Of a stretch of 10,098 bases of DNA, positions 7,249-10,098 are shown piece after piece. The notes beneath the pieces are model-generated. The model was not told the DNA's origin, ran no database searches, and saw only the letters and a list, made by a program, of their open reading frames with translations. The stretch covers positions 1 to 10,098 of the forward strand of contig JASBZF010000061.1 in NCBI GenBank assembly GCA_029983625.1, given 5' to 3'. The DNA is from Pauljensenia sp. (GTDB lineage: Bacteria > Actinomycetota > Actinomycetes > Actinomycetales > Actinomycetaceae). A program made the position numbers and the translations under genes. Within the stretch, counting starts at the first letter, position 1; each line of letters starts with the position of its first letter.

Positions 7249-9423
7249 TTAGTGCGTGGAAGCGTTCTCAGATGTCCCGTTGTGTTCGGAACTGCCCTGA
7301 TCGTGGTTGGGATTCTGTGAAGAGTTCGTTGTCGGTCGAGGAGAACCGATAGCACCGACCGGAAGAGGCTCGACCGGAGTGTGCGCAAGCGCCGCAGACA
7401 TGTAAGGAGCCCAGATCTTCGGTCCGCCGAAAGTCAGACCGTACACGACCGGGTAGAACTGGCCATTGATGACGGTATTTTGTACCGGAGTCGTCGAAGA
7501 ATCAGCATGTCCCACCCACGTTGACGTGGACAGAGACGGCGTGAAACCGGTAAACCACGTGTTCGCGTTGTCATCGGTGGTACCGGACTTTGCGCCATAA
7601 GGCTGACCATTCGGGAGGCGAACCTCCTGATAATACTGGCTGGTTGACAGACCAAGAGTCGTCGCCACCTTATTCGCGACGCTCGGATCAAGCGCGGGCG
7701 TACAGTTCGGAGCGTACTCGCGCAAAGTATTTTCTGTGCGATCAGTGACCGAAGTCAAAGCCATCGGTTCGCACTTCAGTCCCCCGTTGGTGAAAGCAGC
7801 GAAAGCAATCGCCATTTGAAGCGGAGACGCAGAAGAAGTGCCGAGGACGTTCGCGGGAACCGGCAAAACCGGTTCTCCGTTCTTACCCGTCACGCCAAGA
7901 TCAGCGGCCGTTTGGAAAATCGCACATAAGTCAACCTTGGAAGCCATAGAAATAAAAGCCTGGTTACCGGAAAGTCCGACCGCGCGCAGCGCGGGCATCG
8001 GCCCGTCTTTTCCGGGAAGGTCATTCACCGTCCATCCCTCAGTGGTAATGGGTTGACCTGCGCATTTAAAAGCGTGAGGACCGTAGAAACGGTTATTCGA
8101 ACCGACGGTCTCATAGGCGCTGTGTCCTTCTTTGAACCACTGCGTCAGGGCGAAAACTTTGAAAGTTGAACCCGCTTGGAACCTACCGTTCGCCGCGAAA
8201 GAAGTCATCGTCTGACCCTCTTCAACACCGTATATCGTGTTCTGTGCGAGGGCAACAATTGCGCCGGTCTGAGGGACGACAGAGGCGAGAGCATCGTTCA
8301 CTCCCGAAGGGTCACCAACCGGAATCGCTGCGGTCAAAGCACTGAATGCAGCCTGCTGTTTTTCAGGATCAAGAGTGGTGCGGATCGTCAGCCCCCCGGT
8401 CTTCAGGAGATGGAGGCGTTCGGCCTCGTTCGGCCCGTAAGTGTCATCGGACAGGTACTGTGCGAGGGCGAAATCGCAGAAATAGCCAGATGAACCGCTC
8501 GCCCCGATGCACCCCTCATAACTGGCCGTGGGATGAAGCATATCGGCGACCGGGACCGCGATATCAGCATCGTATTCTTCCTGAGTGATGATCCCCTGCT
8601 GAAGCAGAACATCGAGGACAACATTACGGCGTTCCTGCGCTGCCTCAGGGTAGGTGAGCGGATCGTGCTCGACGGGCGACTGTACAAGACCTGCGAGGAG
8701 CGCCGCTTCGAGGGTGGACAATTCAGAAGCCGACTTAGAAAAATAGCGTTGCGACGCCGCTTCCACTCCGTAAGTGACGGGACCAAAAGGAGCGATATTC
8801 AAGTACCCCGTGAGAATCTGGTCCTTGTTCATCTTGCGTTCGAGGGCGAGGGCGTACTTGATTTCACGGAGTTTACGTGCGCTCGTCTGTTCGGTTGCCG
8901 CATTGACTTGCTCGGCGTCGCCCTCGAGATACCCCTTTTCTTGGAGGGCATTGCGGACGTATTGCTGAGTAATCGTGGACGCACCCTGCATCCCAGAATC
9001 CGCGAGGTTATTGACGAGGGCACGAGCAATACCTGTGGCATCCACACCGTTGTGCTCGTAGAAACGCTTATCTTCGATTGCGACAATCGCTTTTTTCATC
9101 GGCTCCGCGATCGCTTCGGAAGGCACGACGATACGCTGCTTGTCGTAAAAACGCGCAATGACAGCGCCCGAAGCGTCAAGCATCTGGGATTCTTCAGCGG
9201 GTTCTACCACTTCGATCTGAGAGGGAAGATCGTTAAAAACCGAAGGCACGGCCTTTGCCACGATGGCTACGGAACCGGTGATCGGCACAAGCATTCCCGC
9301 TCCGAGGACACCGAGAAGTGTTGAAGTGGAAACGAATGCGATGAGGAGCCCTACGAGCTGCGCGGGGCTGACGAAGCGCGGATGCGAGTGCGACATGAAA
9401 CCAGAATACGTGGAAGCGCCCAT
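7249..9423 (-). CDS. bifunctional class A penicillin-binding protein (PonA2-like)
   Basis: This 724-residue enzyme polymerises lipid II and cross-links peptidoglycan at the outer membrane face. It has a short cytoplasmic N-terminus and one membrane segment (about 21-49). The GT51 glycosyltransferase domain has AIEDKRFYEHNGVD (115-128, catalytic Glu117), GASTITQQ (147-154), RKLREIKYALALE (183-195) and ILTGYLN (203-209). The transpeptidase domain has STFK (419-422, catalytic Ser419), SGN (485-487) and KSGTT (612-616). Cysteines 305 and 316 fit an extracytoplasmic disulfide seen in actinobacterial relatives. The protein ends in a Ser/Thr/Asn-rich tail (about 694-724) instead of the PASTA domain of mycobacterial PonA2. 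The start is uncertain: neither the ATG at 9423 nor the one at 9396 has a clear Shine-Dalgarno, and the latter (MSHSHPRF) looks more family-like. It is divergent from the WhiB gene. Confidence 0.95.
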   Translation of the reverse strand: MGASTYSGFMSHSHPRFVSPAQLVGLLIAFVSTSTLLGVLGAGMLVPITGSVAIVAKAVPSVFNDLPSQIEVVEPAEESQMLDASGAVIARFYDKQRIVVPSEAIAEPMKKAIVAIEDKRFYEHNGVDATGIARALVNNLADSGMQGASTITQQYVRNALQEKGYLEGDAEQVNAATEQTSARKLREIKYALALERKMNKDQILTGYLNIAPFGPVTYGVEAASQRYFSKSASELSTLEAALLAGLVQSPVEHDPLTYPEAAQERRNVVLDVLLQQGIITQEEYDADIAVPVADMLHPTASYEGCIGASGSSGYFCDFALAQYLSDDTYGPNEAERLHLLKTGGLTIRTTLDPEKQQAAFSALTAAIPVGDPSGVNDALASVVPQTGAIVALAQNTIYGVEEGQTMTSFAANGRFQAGSTFKVFALTQWFKEGHSAYETVGSNNRFYGPHAFKCAGQPITTEGWTVNDLPGKDGPMPALRAVGLSGNQAFISMASKVDLCAIFQTAADLGVTGKNGEPVLPVPANVLGTSSASPLQMAIAFAAFTNGGLKCEPMALTSVTDRTENTLREYAPNCTPALDPSVANKVATTLGLSTSQYYQEVRLPNGQPYGAKSGTTDDNANTWFTGFTPSLSTSTWVGHADSSTTPVQNTVINGQFYPVVYGLTFGGPKIWAPYMSAALAHTPVEPLPVGAIGSPRPTTNSSQNPNHDQGSSEHNGTSENASTH

Positions 9424-9547
9424 TCAGCGCCGAAGAGCGCGGCAATCTGAGGGTGTCTTGATTCACCGAGACGGGTTTGTACTTCCCTGTGACCTGTGTG
9501 TATGGTCACACCATAAGCTCATAGGCGAGCGATCTGGAGGACATCCC
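9424..9547. promoter_or_regulatory. divergent promoter region between the PBP and WhiB genes, with overlapping dyads
   Basis: On the plus strand, GTGACC (9489-9494) and CATAAG (9512-9517) are separated by 17 bases and make a reasonable sigma-A-type promoter for the WhiB gene. Two inverted repeats overlap it: TGTGACC/GGTCACA (9488-9494 and 9504-9510) covers the -35 and spacer, and TATGGT/ACCATA (9501-9506 and 9510-9515, spacer CAC) covers the spacer and the -10. Such placement suits an operator, possibly also affecting the divergent PBP gene, whose own promoter I cannot place. The WhiB Shine-Dalgarno GGAGG is at 9536-9540. Confidence 0.55.
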
Positions 9548-9904
9548 ATGACGACAGTCAACGATGATCAGAGTTGGGTGGCAAAGGCACTGTGTGCCTC
9601 ATATGAACCCGATGCCCTCTTCGTTCAAGGTGCGCCGCAACGACAGGTTCGTATGCGCTGCTTGCAATGCGAGGTGCGACTTGAATGCCTCGCAGACGCT
9701 TTAGAGTCAGAAGCAAACTTTGGCGTGTGGGGCGGTTTAACTGAAAGGGAACGTCGCGCAATGCTCCGACATTTCAGTGAAGTGGACAACTGGAAAGACT
9801 GGCTTTTCCGTTCAGATCATCCGCTTGCTGAAGAGATCAGAGAACCGAAAGTGCCGAAGATCCTCTCGCATGTACGTGAGATGACGGGAGCTGCTGCGTC
9901 CTAG
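9548..9904 (+). CDS. WhiB-family Fe-S transcriptional regulator, WhiB4/WblA type
   Basis: WhiB-like proteins bind a redox- and NO-sensitive [4Fe-4S] cluster and regulate transcription, often through the principal sigma factor. This 118-residue protein has the four cluster cysteines C16, C38, C41 and C47, and the G(V/I)WGG turn at 59-63 followed by the basic LTERERRAMLRH. The segments DALFVQGAPQ, CLADALESEANFGVWGG and a post-turn NWKDWLF closely resemble Streptomyces WblA and mycobacterial WhiB4 as I recall them, rather than WhiB1 or WhiB7; no AT-hook is present. The frame is open upstream, but the ATG at 9548 has Shine-Dalgarno GGAGG with 7-base spacing and gives the normal family length. Its position divergent from a PonA2-like PBP matches mycobacterial whiB4-ponA2. 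WblA/WhiB4 proteins act in oxidative-stress control; that role here is inferred. Confidence 0.93.
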   Translation: MTTVNDDQSWVAKALCASYEPDALFVQGAPQRQVRMRCLQCEVRLECLADALESEANFGVWGGLTERERRAMLRHFSEVDNWKDWLFRSDHPLAEEIREPKVPKILSHVREMTGAAAS

Positions 9905-9914
9905 GATAAGCACC

Positions 9915-10076
9915 ATGACCACATGGGAGTATGCCACTGTTCCTCTGCTCACTCATGCAACCAAAGCGATCCTTGACCAGTGGGGCAGTGAAGGCTGGGA
10001 ACTTGTTCAAGTGATTCCAGGCCCGACGGGTGCCGATTCTCTTGTCGCCTACTTGAAAAGGCCCATCCAGGACTGA
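9915..10076 (+). CDS. DUF4177-family small protein
   Basis: This 53-residue protein begins MTTWEYATVPLLTH and contains WGSEGWELVQVIPG (23-36) and LVAYLKRP (43-50). The WEYxxVP start and the GxEGWELV core are typical of the DUF4177 family, whose function is unknown. It has no signal peptide or membrane segment. The ATG at 9915 follows the WhiB stop by 10 bases, with AGGA about 8 bases upstream, so it is probably co-transcribed with the WhiB gene. In mycobacteria I recall a similar small gene close to whiB4, followed by a RidA-family gene; the window ends too soon to test that. Confidence 0.85.
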   Translation: MTTWEYATVPLLTHATKAILDQWGSEGWELVQVIPGPTGADSLVAYLKRPIQD

Positions 10077-10098
10077 GCTTTAAGCATCACCGCGGGGG

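Noticed and set aside
6391..7320. 309-codon plus-strand open frame
   Set aside because: It is antisense to the metallophosphoesterase, whose motifs are unmistakable; its translation has no recognisable domain and biased composition.
8533..9324. 263-codon plus-strand open frame
   Set aside because: It is antisense to the glycosyltransferase part of the PBP and shows no family features.
9488..9510. CRP/GlxR-type site (TGTGA...TCACA)
   Set aside because: The half sites fit, but they are 13 bases apart instead of the 6 expected for that family.
9263..9547. 95-residue N-terminal extension of the WhiB frame
   Set aside because: It overlaps the PBP gene and the promoter region. The ATG at 9548 has an excellent ribosome binding site and gives the normal WhiB length.

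Overview
The window looks like a contig from a mid-GC member of the Actinomycetota, probably Actinomycetaceae-like. The evidence is a WhiB-family Fe-S regulator, a WXG100-like small protein, an actinobacterial class A penicillin-binding protein and a short-N-lobe fructosamine kinase. The assignment is inferred from gene content, not from a database search. The first 25 bases are nearly pure C and the last bases are G-rich, which suggests contig ends.

Left part (1-3184), mostly minus strand. A fructosamine-kinase-family gene, purB (adenylosuccinate lyase) and a small four-cysteine lipoprotein lie in that transcriptional order with short gaps, so they may be co-transcribed. A weak open frame on the plus strand runs off the left edge.

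Middle (3365-5475), plus strand. A two-gene unit encodes a 104-residue WXG100-like helical protein and a 579-residue protein with a helical N-terminus and a C-terminal alpha/beta-hydrolase (lipase-like) domain that has a visible candidate Ser-Asp-His triad. This arrangement fits a type VII (ESX-like) secretion substrate with a small helical partner. No secretion machinery and no obvious immunity gene is present. It is the most interesting part of the window.

Next (5485-6184), minus strand. A four-helix membrane protein of the phage_holin_4_2/YvlD-like family converges on the lipase gene. Beyond it lies a tRNA-Pro(CGG) gene with its own promoter and a likely terminator.

Right part (6203-10076) is a conserved actinobacterial cell-envelope neighbourhood. 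A bifunctional PBP (PonA2-like) and a membrane-anchored metallophosphoesterase are coupled on the minus strand. Divergent from them is a WhiB4/WblA-type regulator followed by a 53-residue DUF4177 protein. From memory, Mycobacterium tuberculosis has the same grouping (whiB4, ponA2, Rv3683, and a DUF4177-like gene nearby). The divergent intergenic region carries a good promoter overlapped by two inverted repeats.
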